64,000 bases of DNA from contig CAXIPT010000001.1 in assembly GCA_964030475.1 (NCBI GenBank), forward strand, positions 13,498,800 through 13,562,799, in the 5' to 3' direction. The stretch is from Tethya wilhelma. Taxonomy: Eukaryota; Porifera; Demospongiae; Tethyida; Tethyidae. The notes under the pieces were generated by a model, which searched no databases, was not told the DNA's origin, and worked only from the letters and a program-made list of their open reading frames with translations. Below, in pieces: positions 23,740-36,999 of this stretch; position 1 is the first letter of the stretch, and each line of letters starts with the position of its first letter. Made by a program: the position numbers and the translations under genes.

Positions 23740-24468
23740 TGTGCATGTGCGTGTGTGTGTTAGATATTCACCTTTTCTCAAGAAATCTTTATAAATGCTC
23801 TCCAATACTCCATAACCTTCGACACAGCTGCAACTAGGTAAAATGGCCTGTTTTCCATAATACCAAGCATTTCCAGCTGTTAAGTAAAAAGCATATGCCA
23901 CATCCTTCCAAGTGAGAGAATGCTTCTCCACCAATGGTCTAATATGTTCTTCAAAGTTTCTATTCCTAGCCTGTCTTAGAACTCTAGGGGTATAGCTGCG
24001 AAGAAATTGACACTCTAACGCAAATAGACAGTTAAAGATTTTACACTTCTCATTGGCAGCAACAAGGAAATCACAGAGCTCATCAATATCAACAGCTAGC
24101 TCTGAAGAAACACAAGAGATAAGAAAGGATGAAATGAAATTAGCTATAAATGGTGGTTTATGGTAGTAAACCTCAGTTAACATGGGACTGGTCTAATTGT
24201 CTGCCTTGGGTCAGAGGTCAGTACTTAGGTAAACCACGTGGTCACTACNTAAGTAAAATAACTTCATACCAATCCATTGCCATACTTTCTCCTTATCCTT
24301 CCAAGCATCCTTCAGAGCTATCACCACCTCATCCACTGTCAGTGGAGGAGCACCTGGTATAAGGGCAGAAATAATACAGCCCATTCAATTTACAATTTAA
24401 ATAAAAATCCCTTTTCTAACAGTGCATTCACATGCAAATCACCTACCTTTTTGTGCTAGGAATGTCAT
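23339..24468 (-). CDS. Small uncharacterised protein, four exons
   Basis: Exons 24447-24468, 24270-24353, 23772-24101 and 23339-23457 join in frame with GT-AG introns, giving about 184 residues. It starts MTFLAQKGAPPLTVDEVVIA and ends KRMKLNYFHTEN. The sequence is mostly helical with conserved-looking tryptophans (AWKDKEKVWQWIE, SLTWKDVAYAFY) and no membrane segment or signal. I do not recognise a family. The acceptor of the last exon is a CT microsatellite (23458-23510). An N at 24249 lies in the second intron. It is divergent to NPLOC4, 171 bp apart. Confidence 0.6.
23458..23527. repeat. (GA)n(TG)n microsatellite at a minus-strand splice acceptor
   Basis: On the minus strand an (AC)n then (CT)n run leads directly into TAG and the exon starting ATATCAATC. 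A second TG run lies at 23703-23760, just after the donor of the preceding exon, so the whole intron is bounded by simple repeats. Confidence 0.8.
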
Positions 24469-24639
24469 TCTACAAATAAATGCACAATTAATGCTGGAAG
24501 CAAGGCAAAGGGAAGGGTCGTTAGTTTTATTTACTCTATAGAAAATTTAAATTAAAAATTCTTATAATTAGAGCGCCAATACCACGTGTATAACGAAAGT
24601 AAAAGTTTGAAGCTGTTTATCAGTGACTACAAGAAGAAG

Positions 24640-27600
24640 ATGGTAAAGTTTAAGCAATGAAAGAGCTCATTGGGAAGTAGATTTATCATGTGTACTGAAT
24701 TACTTGCAGATAGTACGAGTACAGAGCAAGAATGGCACTAAACGCATCAACACCTTACCCACTGAATCACTGCAGAGTTTCCTAGAGAAGGTAAACCATG
24801 CTGTGGATGGTGTATGTGTGGGACTGTATGGTGATGTATTGCTCTTGTGCTTTAAGTGACGCCTGTTTCTCTACACTATTAGGTAATTTCTACCTTTGAT
24901 TTGGGACAGACTGCCAATTTTTCTCTCTTTCGCTCTCCTGGACATCGCGATGAACTCACTCAAGTACACCTTCCCTGTCAGTTGCAAAAGATACCAATCA
25001 GGTATGTTCCTCAGAGAAGATATCACTATATGTCTACATCTGTTCCTATACATTCAAGCATATGTAGACATGTATGAGCATAGTACATACATATGCACAC
25101 ATTCTAAAGACATGGTGACATGCTCTACTTGGCAGAGAAGTCTGATGGTGCTTTGGAGTCCAATACCAGAGAAGAGAGTGAGAGTAGGAGCACCTCTCAG
25201 GAGGTGGTAGAGGATGAGGTCGACCGGTTGCTAGCCACAAAGGATGGCAAGATACAAAGAGAGAGAGACCCTCAGCTGTAAGCTGTAATCACTTACCGTA
25301 TGTAAAAAAATAATAACTATCTATTCCAGTGTCACAATGGTGGTGCACTTACTAGTGGTCTATACTTACCTATTGCTGTATTCATTGCATAATGTGTCCG
25401 AAAGTGCTCTATAGGTAATATCCTGAGTTACTATTATGCTTGCAGGCTATACATTTACAAAGGATTTACTTATAGAGTATAAGCCAACACAGTGTCGTCA
25501 CATAGTGAAAGAGTGTGTGTATACCTTGGATCCTTGGTTGCCACTTTCCTTATAGTCATCTTGTATGTGAGAGAAAGAAGTCAAAACCAAGTTTACTGTA
25601 CTATACTGCATCATCATGTTTAAATACACTCTCATGCTGAGTTATGGTACAATGGTGGGAGTATTGACTCTTGTTGCCAAATCCATAGATAAATGTATTG
25701 CCTACTCTCTATCACTCCAGGTGCCATCACAGTGGTAATTCAAAGTGTATAAACTGTGTTCCTCTTGAGCCGTGGGACAAGCGAGTCATCGAGAACAGAG
25801 ACCCACCCATCAAACATCTCTCCTTCCATTGTCACATTAGGAAGCTCACTAGTGGAGTTGATAGGTAAGCATGAATCTTTTTTTAGCAATTGTGTTACTA
25901 TTTGAGCATGAATACAGCTACGTATGTATAGGCTTACAGAGCACATCCTCACACAGTATTGCTTCTCACAATATTTAGTGTAATGTTATTTACAACTGGA
26001 AAATACACGGTAGCTTTGTGGAGATGTTGAGTGCTAAAACCAGCTGTACTTATGGAGTTCTCTGATCAAGGTCTATTAATATGTTTTTGTGTTGTTGTCT
26101 TGTTACTATGACAGGGGGAAGTTTGCTTATCTTGAAGATCTTAGCTGTAAGATCAAGCCTGGTTGTGTGGACCATCCTCCCTGGCCTGCTGGCATCTGTA
26201 CTAAATGTCAACCTAGTGCAGTCACATTAGCACGGCAGGTAAGAAAAAGTGTGGATACACACATTTTTCTTAGCCTCGATAATTATTATCCATGTACACA
26301 TATTAGCGGGAGAGAGCCTGGGTTCAAGGCTACAATTTTCTTGTAAAAAATTTAGTTTGTGATCTCCAATGTCTATTTTCCAGCCCTTCAGACAAGTAGA
26401 CAACGTGATGTTTGATGATGGTGCAGTAGTGAACAAATTCATAGATGGCTGGCGTAAGTCTGCTCACCAGCGGATTGGCTACCTGTTGGGTCGCTACGAG
26501 GAGTACACCGACGTCCCTCTGGGCATCAAGGCTGTTGTGTCAGCCATCTATGAACCACCACAGGTATGTGCTGTTTGTGTAGTCCCATGGCCAGCCTCTC
26601 CCCCTCATGCCACATGCACAGGAAGGAGAGACTGGAAGCTACAAATATGATACAAATTCTTGAATCTGTAAATTGCAAAATTTAAGATATGTCCATGGGA
26701 CAGCCTGGGAACGAGGCTAAGAGTAGTGTGTATTATTATGACCTTGCCGTGTTCCCCTTCTTTGTATGTGTGATCTCATAGTGAGTGTACTGTGTGTGTG
26801 TGTGTGTCACTGTGTGTGAGTGAAGCTCGAAAGTGATCTTTCATTGTTGTGCATGTCAATTGGTACTCTCTATTGTGCGTCAGGTATCTAGTCAATACAG
26901 TGTGGAGCTTCTTGAAGACCCCCATGATAGTGATGTGGTCGGTCTGGCTGGTCTACTAGGACTGAGAAAGGTAGGTGGACGGTGCAGTCTCTTTCCATTC
27001 TTTTCCTTATCTAAAATTAATTGCTTGGAAACTCCATTGATTCTGTGCAGTGGGGTTTTATTGGGCACTACATAGTATGTATGAAATGGTTCTTACAATC
27101 CCACGAGATTGATAGAGTATTCAGCAATTTGAATACTCTGATTGATTTACTGTTTGGGTTAGCTTGTACATGAACCATAGCAATGAAATGATCCTTGTAA
27201 CTAGACTTAGGTCATGATTATTGTTCATGATCTCTCTCTCTCTCTCTCAATGTCGAAGGTTGGATGGATATTTACTGACTTGGAATCTGAAGGCAATGGT
27301 AAAGTCGCTTACAAGAGGAACGTTGTGAGTTTCTACTTATGCACTCAATAATATTTATGCTTCAATGTGCACATACATGACATGACATGATTGTATACTA
27401 GGGAAAAGAAAACATCAAGTGGTGCTAAAACAAATCATTTGTGTGTATTTTCACTTCCAATTGCACTTGTTTAGAACACTCACCTCCTGAGTGCTGAAGA
27501 GTGTATAATGGCTGCCGACTTTCAGAACCACTACCCTAGTCCCTGCAAATTGAGCAAGTCTTCGTATTTCGGCTCCAAATTTGTCACAGTGTGTGTGTCT

Positions 27601-28878
27601 GGAGATGAAGACAACCAGATAGGCTTGAAAGGATACCAGGTAATGGCAGAGTGCACCGTGGATTGTTTGAAATCTCGTCTTGATTTGTTTTCTCTCCCTC
27701 TACAGATGTCTAATCAGTGTCAAGCCCTGGTAAGAGATGACTGTCTGGTTCCCACGTTGGATGCACCTGAATTGGGATATGTCCGTGAGTCAACCCCAGA
27801 CCAATACGTCCCTGATGTCTTCTTCAAGGTACTATGATCAACAATGTTGTTGACAGTATTGTAGAATTTTGAGCTTTGGACATTTTGAATCTCAATAGAT
27901 GTATGATGCTTTGAAGTTTTTCAATGTTTAACTAGTGAAATTTTAGTCATTATCTATCATACTCTGTGCAAGCATCATGCCCAGGCCTAGTATAGACTTG
28001 CTCCCATTCTTACTCTCTGCAGACTAAAGATGAGTATGGTGGTGAGGTGACGAAGCTAGCCCGCCCTCTTCCCTTAGAGTACCTCATCATCGAACTAACC
28101 ACCTCCACCCCTATCAGCCCCACCCCTCTCTTGCCAGGAGGACACAGCACCTTCCCTGTCGAGAACAGAGATATTCAGGTACTGTACATACTGATTCAAA
28201 CAATGAATGAACATTGATTTGTAAAAATCCTATCTTTAAGTCACATTTACATGTCTCTATTTCTGTCCAGGATTTCAATGCCTTGTCAGGATATATCACA
28301 GCTCAAACGGGAGTGAACTTCTTGGCCTACATGTCGGACTTTCACCTCCTCTACTTCTTGTATACATTTGATGGCCTCGGTCTGGACTTCAAGGTAAAGG
28401 TTCTACACTGTATTGTATGCTCATTGTGATTACATTATTTTACTGCACATGCCCCATCCAGACTCATCTTCCTGATCTTTGCAAAGCCATTTGTCTTGGT
28501 GACCGTGGACTGGCTGATGAGTGGAGGAAGAAAGACTGTTGGGCAACAGTAGAGCAACTTATTACAGCATCAGGTCAGACTATGTTCCTAAGATAGACTC
28601 CTAAATCTATCAATATCCCGTCCACTATCAGATTCTATGACTACTGTGGTATGTGCATGCCATAAATTCATCTTGGTTGTTATGTTTCATTTCCCTCCCT
28701 TGTAGTTCACTCCCCCACCAGTCTAGCCCCTGCTCCCGTGTTCACTGGCCCCAGCCAATCAGCTGGTGTACCTGTTCAAGCCACCTCAGATGGTCAGTGG
28801 GCCTGTCAGCACTGTACCTTACTGAACCCTGCCCACTTGGATAACTGTGAGCTGTGTCACTTGCCACGGACAAACTAA
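24640..28878 (+). CDS. NPLOC4: NPL4-type p97/VCP cofactor
   Basis: Exon 1 contributes only the start ATG (24640-24642), spliced to [20 protein letters not shown], the UBX-like N-terminal domain that binds p97. The NPL4 zinc-finger part has [15 protein letters not shown] and, later, [17 protein letters not shown]. The MPN-like core includes [39 protein letters not shown] and VGWIFTDLE. The protein ends with an NZF ubiquitin-binding finger, [20 protein letters not shown]. With UFD1 it delivers ubiquitylated substrates to the p97 unfoldase. The length and domain order are those of animal NPL4, including the C-terminal NZF that yeast lacks. About 16 short introns are present. Confidence 0.93.
26270..26332. 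mobile_element. Fold-back element of the TAGCCTCG family
   Basis: TTAGCCTCG at the left and AAGGCTA at the right flank a 63-bp insert in an NPLOC4 intron. The adjacent 8-mers are CATTTTTC and CAATTTTC, a near-perfect 8-bp target duplication. Confidence 0.6.
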
Positions 28879-29329
28879 CGTACATCACTCACACTTCAAT
28901 TGCTGTACATGTTCTTTTCATGCTATATAGGAGTTGCTTTGTGTGTGTGTGTATGTGCATATCTAGTGAATAGGTACGTATAGCTGTGTGTTGTATGCCA
29001 GAATCTGTTATCAATAATTGTAATGCTCAAGTATTGCAATATCAGAGTAACTTTCCATTCTCCAACAAAATTTAATATTTATTTAAGCACAAAACAGATT
29101 TATATAACAGAAAACGATTCTATTGTGTATTGGTGCACTGTAGTGTGGTTTCACTAGGTATACAAGAATAGATTGTAGAATGTCATATTCAAAAGTATTA
29201 CAAATACTTCATGTATCATTGGACCGACAGTGAGTGGCATACAAAGGCAACAATCTACAATTTCAAAACACAATGTCGTTTACAAAAATTTGATAGCTAC
29301 TAATAATTTGATGGTGGTCGGCAGTTTCC
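28879..29329. other. Convergent 3' intergenic region
   Basis: AT-rich sequence between the NPLOC4 and TMEM11 stop codons. No gene is visible. Confidence 0.6.
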
Positions 29330-30058
29330 CTAGGAGCAGTACATGTGCTTGTAAAGTCTCCATGCAAAGATTCCAAAGACTATTGTTGCGAGGGTGTTGT
29401 GGAGGATCTTTCGATACTTGTCGTTCTTCTTGACCAACACCACAGGAGATGGTGTGCGGAGTTCATGGCTTGAGATTTGTGCTAACGATGTTCCCTTGTA
29501 GTCCACTTGGTACTTGCAACACGGGTCGGTGCGCCAAGAGATGTTGTAAAAGCAAGCACAGCCGACACCAAACACTCCTAGCGGTAGAGCGGTGAAGAGT
29601 GCTACCTTGCGAGGCACCATGGGTAGGAGCACCAGACATCCCAGATCGGCCAACACTGAGGACTTGTGAAGGAAATTTCCCACTCTGATCCATCGTATTA
29701 CATGGTCACCTATGCCAGCTGGTTCAATGATGATCAGACTGTACTGGTTGTCCAGTGCAGACTCAAGCTGACACTCCAACGACTCTTGTCCTTCTGTGTC
29801 TTCATGAATGATTGTGTATTCAGAAGGGCCGAGAAGATGACTGTTTATAAAGAGATTACAGTAAAAACCAGAGGGATAATACAGACTACACAGTCTATGT
29901 AAAAACCTATATATTTATGCAACTTTTCGAGCATGCCCACACAAAAACTGAAGTGTGTACTAATTAGAAAAGGTGACAATTTCCAATAAGGTATATAATA
30001 TCAGCGCTTACGTTCCCTCTCCTTCAGCTGTTTGGTGCCGTCCCTCTTCACTGGCCAT
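29330..30058 (-). CDS. TMEM11: TMEM11-like mitochondrial inner membrane protein
   Basis: Two exons, 30012-30058 (MASEEGRHQTAEGEGT) and 29330-29840, join in frame. The second encodes YTIIHEDTEGQESLECQLES, NQYSLIIIEP, IRVGNFLHK, two hydrophobic segments, NISWRTDPCCKYQVDYKG and TPSPVVLVKKNDKYRK. These blocks match animal TMEM11/Drosophila PMI, which sits in the inner membrane and shapes cristae and mitochondrial morphology. The DPCCKYQV motif is especially diagnostic. It is divergent to TOM1, 223 bp between starts. Confidence 0.9.
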
Positions 30059-30281
30059 ATCATACGAATATCCTCTCCTTTGTGCCTTTCAAACGGCAAG
30101 ATTGGGATCAGACTTGTTTTTGAATCTCAAATTGGAATTAATTAACCTTAATAAACCGGTCAACAATCGTTGAACTTCCGGATGCGGTCATGAGACTTGT
30201 TAGCATGACGTCTTTTATACATCCAGCAAGAACTCAGTGAAAACCAGGAGAAGCTGAAGTACATGAAATAAACAGGGCACT

Positions 30282-31381
30282 ATGTCGTTCTTTGGGTTCG
30301 GTGCCTTCTCGTCACCCGTGGGACAGCTCATAGGTAAGAATCAAGCTAAGTGATAGAGATAATTGTTCTTGGTGGTGAAAGTTTAGCCATAATAAATGAG
30401 ATGATTTGTGTCTTGAACTTTAATCTCCAGAGCGAGCAACAGACAACGCAGCTTCTGCAGGTAATTTGGCTTTACACTTGGAGATCTGTGATGCCATCAA
30501 TGAATCAGATACTGGGTGAGTTGAGGGTAACTAGCTAGTTGAGGCCCATACATGAGCTTAGGTGGTTGAATCGAATTGTGGTTGGCCTGGAACATGACCT
30601 AAATTTGTCCATAAAGTGCACTGTACATCATCAATACAAATATGGTGTCATACATGCCCATCCATCCAACAGTCCCAAGGAAGCTGTGGCTGCTATTAGG
30701 AAGAGATTTACAGGCAATTCAAAAAATTTCCACATCATCAACCTCACTCTAACAGTAAGTCTACCACTTGTTTTACTTTCAATGTTAATGTTTCTAAATG
30801 GAAACTTAACTAACTATTAGAATGCATACCTATAGTTGACAAGTATGTGTCTGTGTTTGTGTTAAAGATATTAGAGACTGCTGTGAAGAACTGTGGCATT
30901 AGGTTCCACTCGAAAATAGCTCAAAAGGATTTCTTGTCTGATATGATGAAAGTCATAAATCCAAAGGTACTATAATTATATACTGCATTCCTCTAAGTAT
31001 TTGTGTACATGAAGTCTCTCTCAACCTCCAAGGCTTGTCTAACTCTCTGTGTGCTCATGTGGGGAGAAAATTTATGATGTGTTTTGTTTTTTGCTTTTTC
31101 AGAATAGTCCTCCTACTATTGTACGGGAACGTATCCTTGGTCTCATCCAGTACTGGGCTGACTCATTCCAGGGGAAACCCCAGCTCGTTGCTGTAATTGA
31201 ATTGTACGAACAGTTGAAGAGAGAAGGAGTAGAGTTCCCTCCTGTTGACTTGGACAATTTGGCACCTGTTGATGCTCCTGCCAGGGTATGTGTGTTCAAA
31301 CAGTGTGGTGAAGAGAGTGTAGAACTGTGTGTGTGGAATATTGTATATTTACATACTCACATACACACTCACACACGTTTG

Positions 31382-31437
<56 letters not shown>

Positions 31438-32745
31438 GAACGGCACAACCTCAGCAGCCTGGTCAGGTGAGTCTCTAATTTGTGAATCACTGCTGTAGTA
31501 CAAAGTAACAAAAGGAATCATCCACATCGGTACTCACACACTCACACACACAATGTGCACACCTTTCATCCCACAGGTCACCCTCACTTCAGGCAGTGGC
31601 GGTGGTGGCAGTAGTAGCTCTTCACATCGTCAGCAGCAGCAGCAGCAATCAGCCCCCGCCCGGGTTCCAACGGGTCCATTGAAGCCGGAACAAGTGGCCA
31701 AATTATTGTCAGAGTTGGATGTCGTGAGAGGGAACATGGACATCATGAACGAGATCCTCTCTGAGACGGAGCCCGGCAAGGGGACCCCTGATGACATGCA
31801 GCTACTGGATGTAAGACCCCGTAGAGAATGATCAGTATATTCTTACATGAGAAGGGGAGGTGTGGGGTGCATGTAGCCATTGTGCTATTGTGAGATTCTT
31901 ATTTTGTGTCGAGATTCTTAGCACTAGTAAGAGATGCTGTAGGTGCTCTTATTACATTCCTACTCATATGGAATGCTACTATGTATGTTTTGTACTGATG
32001 CCATACTGATGCTGGTGTGCTGTGGCATGAGCTTGTATTTCCAGAGGAAGAGAGCAGTTTGTGATCACATGGGTTAAAGGTCACGTAACACTTAACATTA
32101 AGTGTACAATGATTAGCTACAATGCATACCACCTAAACAGGTATACTGGCTGTAGTATCTACCTGTAGAAGGTATCTGATGAAATACTAGGCTATTGGTT
32201 GTGTTACTGATTGTTTTGTGTTCTCTTTGTGTGTGTTTTGTCATAGGAGTTGAATCGATCACTTCACAACATGCAAATCAGGGTGGCTGGGTTGATAGAG
32301 AGAGTAACAGATGAGGTGGTGCTCGAAGGAACTCTGGTTATCAATGACGACCTTAACAGTATCTTTGTGCGATACGACCGATGGCTTAAGAATGACTCGG
32401 CAGCTAAAGCCGGTGCCTCGCCAAACGGGACTGCCACAGTCACTACAGGGAACGTAGCAACAACCAGTCTCACAGAGGTACACTGCTACGATACGTATAG
32501 TGCTTAGTGTACATGTATGTCATGTGTGAAGCAAGCATATTGTGGCATATTGTGTATAATTATGGTCAAAGAAGTGTGTCGGGATCTGTGTCCTTTGTGT
32601 GAATGAATGAGTTGAATGACTGCAAACCAGGAACATTGAAGATATTGAGCCATGTGACATACATACATGGGCTCTTGGTGACACATATTCAGTAGACATG
32701 TAGTAGCCTTGCCAACCAGGCCTTCCACGCTTCCACTTGATTAAT

Positions 32746-32789
<44 letters not shown>

Positions 32790-33542
32790 TCTCTAGCCCA
32801 CTACTTCAGCAGCTACTATCAGTTATCCTAACCTTGATGAGCCTCCACCCTCCTACGAGGCCACTCCCACTAGTGAGGGTGGTAGTGGTGGCGTGGGACA
32901 GCTCATAGACCTAGGTAGCGACATCACTGCACCTCCTCCCACCTCTCAGCAGGCTGGTCAGAGTGACATTGTAGCTCAGTTGGCCCAACTGGGGATAACA
33001 AGCACGGCACCCACGACAACTCAGCCATCCCAGCCCCAACAGCAGCCCCAGCAGCAGCAGCAGCAGCAGCCAGCTGTTGATGAGTTTGACATCTTCTCTC
33101 AGAGTAGAACTGCCTATGGCTCTAATGCTGGGTGAGCTGATTCAACATAGTCATATTCTCAGGCCTTTAGTTATATACTTTGAAAAGAGGCTTTCTCTTT
33201 AGGAATACAATATTGCATTAGCTGCCTTGTTCCCAGGCTCCTCCCTGGAGAATAGTGTCCTTCCCCTGATATGCTCAGAGAGGAGGAATGCCTTGGAATG
33301 AGGCTAATATTGCATTGCCTGTTTGAGTAACCAAAGGATCCAGAGGTGATAGCTTGGTGTTCTCTTGTTTGTCTCTTTTCTCTTAGTGGTTCTACCTACG
33401 ATGACAACATGATCCAGCAGACTACCTCTCTCTCTGCTGCACTCTATGGCAGAACAACACCTCAGGAGACCACTCCTGTCCTTGGCCATACTGGGGTAAG
33501 TGGCATGGCATGTCCTCGTATAGTAGAGTACGATTTACTGAG

Positions 33543-33597
<55 letters not shown>

Positions 33598-34243
33598 ATT
33601 TTGTTGCTGTTAATGTGCAGGATCGCCCGCCAAATGAGGTATGTTAGCTCTAGTTTTTATTGTAACCAAGATAAATATTTCTAGCTGTATCTTGCTGTCA
33701 CACTGGTCACGGTCATTTTTGTTTCATGTGTTTTTCTTCCCTACATGATCATATGTGAAGAACATTGGAACTACTCAAGTATGTATAACAACTACACATT
33801 TACTGTACTTTACATGTGCCTACATATATTATACACACATACACACACGTAATGCTATAGCCACCTGTACCACCAAGTTCTGACCATGAGTCAGCTACAA
33901 GTGCTGGTAAGTAAAGTATATCTCACTTTACTTAAAATTGTACAATATTTCTCAGCAGTTTGATTTTTTCCTATCATTTTCTCTCCATAGCTCATCTAGT
34001 AATAGTTGCCACATTGTGTTAGCCTCGTCCTCAGGCACCCCTTTGACTGAAAGGGGAGCCTGGGGACGAGGCTAACATTGTATGTGTATGGTTGACAAGA
34101 CTTTCCCCCTTTTTCTACTTGTCTTAGAATTTGAACAGTTCTTGGCCCAAAGAGCTGCTAAGGGAGAGAGTCTACCAACTGCAAGATCTCGACCCCAGAT
34201 GCAAAAGGCAGAGGACCAATCAGATGAACTCTTTTCACTCTGA
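30282..34243 (+). CDS. TOM1: TOM1-family VHS-GAT endosomal adaptor
   Basis: Starts MSFFGFGAFSSPVGQLIERA. The VHS domain includes LEICDAINESDTGPKEAVAA and ILGLIQYWADSFQG. After a Gln/Ser/Gly linker comes the GAT domain: KLLSELDVVRGNMDIMNEIL and LNRSLHNMQIRVAGLIERV. Then come PPPSYEA, a clathrin-box-like LIDLGSD, and a Gln-rich region with FDIF. TOM1 proteins bind ubiquitylated cargo and clathrin on endosomes. Two acceptors in this gene are preceded by microsatellites ((CT)n(CA)n at 31382-31436; CT run at 32750-32796), and a (CA)n of about 50 bp lies in the intron after 33496. Exons near the 3' end are very short, so the C-terminal tail is less certain. Confidence 0.9.
31382..31436. repeat. (CT)n(CA)n microsatellite at a TOM1 splice acceptor
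   Basis: A CT run then a CA run end in ACACAG, after which the exon GGAACGGCACAACCTCAG begins. The simple repeat is the whole visible polypyrimidine tract. Confidence 0.75.
32750..32796. repeat. (CT)n microsatellite at a TOM1 splice acceptor
   Basis: A CT run of about 45 bp ends in CTCTAG at 32796, immediately before the exon encoding PTTSAATISYPNLDEPPPSY. Confidence 0.85.
33218..33306. mobile_element. Fold-back element of the TAGCCTCG family
   Basis: An 89-bp insert in a TOM1 intron begins TTAGCTGCCTTGTTCCCAGG and ends GGAATGAGGCTA. ATATTGCA is repeated exactly on both sides (33210-33217 and 33307-33314), an 8-bp target duplication. Confidence 0.8.
33547..33596. repeat. (CA)n microsatellite in a TOM1 intron
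   Basis: A CA run upstream of the acceptor at GTGCAG before the short exon GATCGCCCGCCAAATGAG. Confidence 0.9.
34019..34074. mobile_element. Short fold-back element of the TAGCCTCG family
   Basis: A 56-bp near-palindrome, TTAGCCTCGTCCTCAGGC to GCCTGGGGACGAGGCTA. Flanking 8-mers ACATTGTG and ACATTGTA differ at one base. It lies in the penultimate TOM1 intron. Confidence 0.75.
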
Positions 34244-34468
34244 CCACACCCCTAATTATAGTCTGAATTATACAGTTTGATTTAATTTGTAACCCATAGC
34301 TAAGGCTCGAGGGCATGCATCACCATGTGCTTGTGTGTGTACTAGCTGTATGTAAAGCTAACTACTCAATAAAAATCAATTTTTGAGTTGTAATAACAAG
34401 TGTTGCCATATGTGAAGGTCATGTGACTCAAATATATGGTTGTGATTATGATCAAGTGTACATGTTGC

Positions 34469-36404
34469 ATGGTAGTGTTGGTCCAACTAGTGCTGTGTGG
34501 TGCACAAGGTAAGAGCTGAAACACATATATAGGATGATATGCAGGGTGCTTTAATAAGAATATGGCACATGTGTCTATGTAGCTCCACCTCCAGCCACAC
34601 CCCCAGAGGACATCCTGGAAGAGTTGACACTCAATGGAAGTGTACCCCTGCAATATTACTATGTTGATGATTCTAATAGGGGAAAAGGTATATTTCATGC
34701 ATGTATATTATGTGAAAACTAGCTGCGTATGTATGGTTATCCTCAGGTACACACTACAAGTATTCTTATGAAGACATCTCTCAACTCATCACACAGGCGA
34801 AACAGCTCGTGACCAAGGTTCGCTCCCTTTCCCTCCCTCCACCCCCTCCCCCCTCACACCATCACTCCTCCACATGGCTCACACAGCTCACTGACATCTG
34901 GCTGATTCACGCACTGACACTACACACAATTGAGGGAAAACATGTCGTAAGTTTCTTGTCCATTTTTAGTGTAACCTAACATTGGGAATGTAAATGTCTT
35001 GCTGTGCAGTGTGCAAAATCTGTTCCATTATGTAGCTCTAGTCCATCCCATGATGGGCCTTGTACGTAATTATGCAGCGGCAGATGTGCAGGAGTACATA
35101 CACTTACAAGTATTGTTGACACAGTTCACATGATAGTGTTTGTGTAGATCAAAATTGCTAATTCCCTCTGTGTGTATACTGTGCACAGCTATCACAACAC
35201 ATTTGCAGGAGATCGAGAGGTATTATATCCACATGACTTTCTCGTGATATAATTACATATCATTGAGCATAATATGATTAGGTTTTGCAAGCTTTTGGTG
35301 AATGTCTGCAAACAACTAATTTGGCTACGACCTAATTTTGGCCAGTGATTCAAATAATAGAAGCTCTAAGCTAAAAAGTATTTGCCATACTAGTAGCTGC
35401 TCAGAGCTGAGTAAGACAACTTTGTCTTGTGTGACACATTCATACCTTCTCTGATCACAGCACAAAAGTACAATCACAAGACTATGTACGTGTGAAACCT
35501 CCACACACTACTGTGTACAGCCCTAGCCCTCCTTTATCTATGGTACAGGTTGTCTTTGGTTCCACGTCTCCCTGGTACGAGAGCCTGGCCCTAGCCATGG
35601 GTGCAAGACACGTCACTGTCCTGGAGTACAACTCCCTCACCTACACTCACCCTGCCATCACCACGAGAAGGGTGGCTCACTACAACCACACCAATGACTT
35701 TGATGTCGCTCTCTCGCTCTCCAGCTTCGATCACGATGGGCTCGGTCGCTATGGCGACCCAATCAATCCTAGTGGTGATCTTGTTGCTATGGAGACGGCA
35801 AAGAATGTGCTCAAAGAGGGTGGATTGCTGTTTCTGACTGTTCCAATTGGTGGGTCAATAAAGGGAAGAGTATCTTATGATAATAATGATGCTACATTAA
35901 TGACACATGTCGAGATGTTGTTTGTGTTTTTTAGTTGTTGCGTAATTAAATCACAATGTACTACAGATATTTTTTTTTTGCATGATTGAACTGTTGCAAA
36001 AAAACCATAATGACCAGCAGCAGAACAGTGTAGCCATTCTCTTGCTGAGTGTACAGCGCCGCTGCGACTCTTGCATCAACTGTGTACACTTTCCTCCCAT
36101 CTCACTCAACATCCATTCTTTCATAGCCCTGTATAATTATATTACTCTAATGGAGTAAGAGTATCATGGCCCATCTCACCATTATCCTGCTGCTATACAT
36201 ACAGGTCCTGATGTGGTGGTGTGGAACCTACACAGGCGCTATGGCAACCTCCGTCTCCCATTGTTATTGTGTGGCTGGGAGAGTGTGGAGTGTGTAGGAT
36301 GCAGCAATGAGATGATGGAGAGGGAGGCACCATTCACTGTGGCATTCGAGCCTGTCCACGTTCTCAGGAAGAACAGTAGCTTAACCACGAACCATGTGCA
36401 ATGA
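34469..36404 (+). CDS. DUF268 family protein, secreted or lumenal
   Basis: Five exons: 34469-34508 or so, 34583-34687, 34747-34946, 35549-35849 and 36205-36404. The start MVVLVQLVLCGAQ is a signal peptide or anchor and is the only choice that puts exon 2 in the conserved frame. The core has VVVFGSTSPWYESLALAMGA, VTVLEYNSLTY, DFDVALSLSSFDHDGLGRYG, DPINPSGDLVAMETAKNVL and GGLLFLTVPIGPDVV. These resemble DUF268 proteins known from nematodes, with a Rossmann-like, methyltransferase-type layout (GSxSPW near a nucleotide-binding turn; LxEYN after it). The activity is not established. The intron 34947-35548 is the longest of the gene. Confidence 0.75.
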
Positions 36405-36999
36405 TGGAACACTAACCAGACACTTATATGGTACTGTGGGTGCACTTATGTACTGTATATGCTGAATATATTTATGTGAAAATTCAACAACGGTCTACCA
36501 CATTATCAAAAGTATGACTTCCACCATTACAGTAATGAGCTAGGTTGTTTTTAAACTCTACATACACGTACCTAGTCTTATTCCCAGGCTTCTCCCAGCT
36601 TTTAATGGCACACGTAGAATATTGCACACAAAAAAAGCGTAACATTTAACATAAAAAGAAGGGCTCTGGAGACAGTTACATCGATCACTGAACGTGCTGC
36701 TACTATCAAAGGTTTACTCTTGCTATACATTGCATTTCACAACGTAGATGCTATGTAAATTTGTTATTTTTGCTCATTCGAAATTCCTCATTCACATATA
36801 TACAATGTCATTCACACTTCATAAAGACAGACATGCTAGCCAGGTTGGTTGGTATGCATATAGGAAATGTAAACAACACACAAAAATTGAGAGACAAAAA
36901 AATAAGAGTAAGAAGAAGAGAGTCATGTAGCCTGATTGGTCAGTTTTATTGTTAGCTAACACACGGAGAATGGGTTGTTTTCAAACAAGTCTAACGATT
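36405..36999. other. Convergent 3' intergenic region
   Basis: One isolated end of the fold-back family is visible at about 36576 (CTAGTCTTATTCCCAGGCT). Otherwise I see no gene here; short ORFs lack coding character. Confidence 0.6.
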
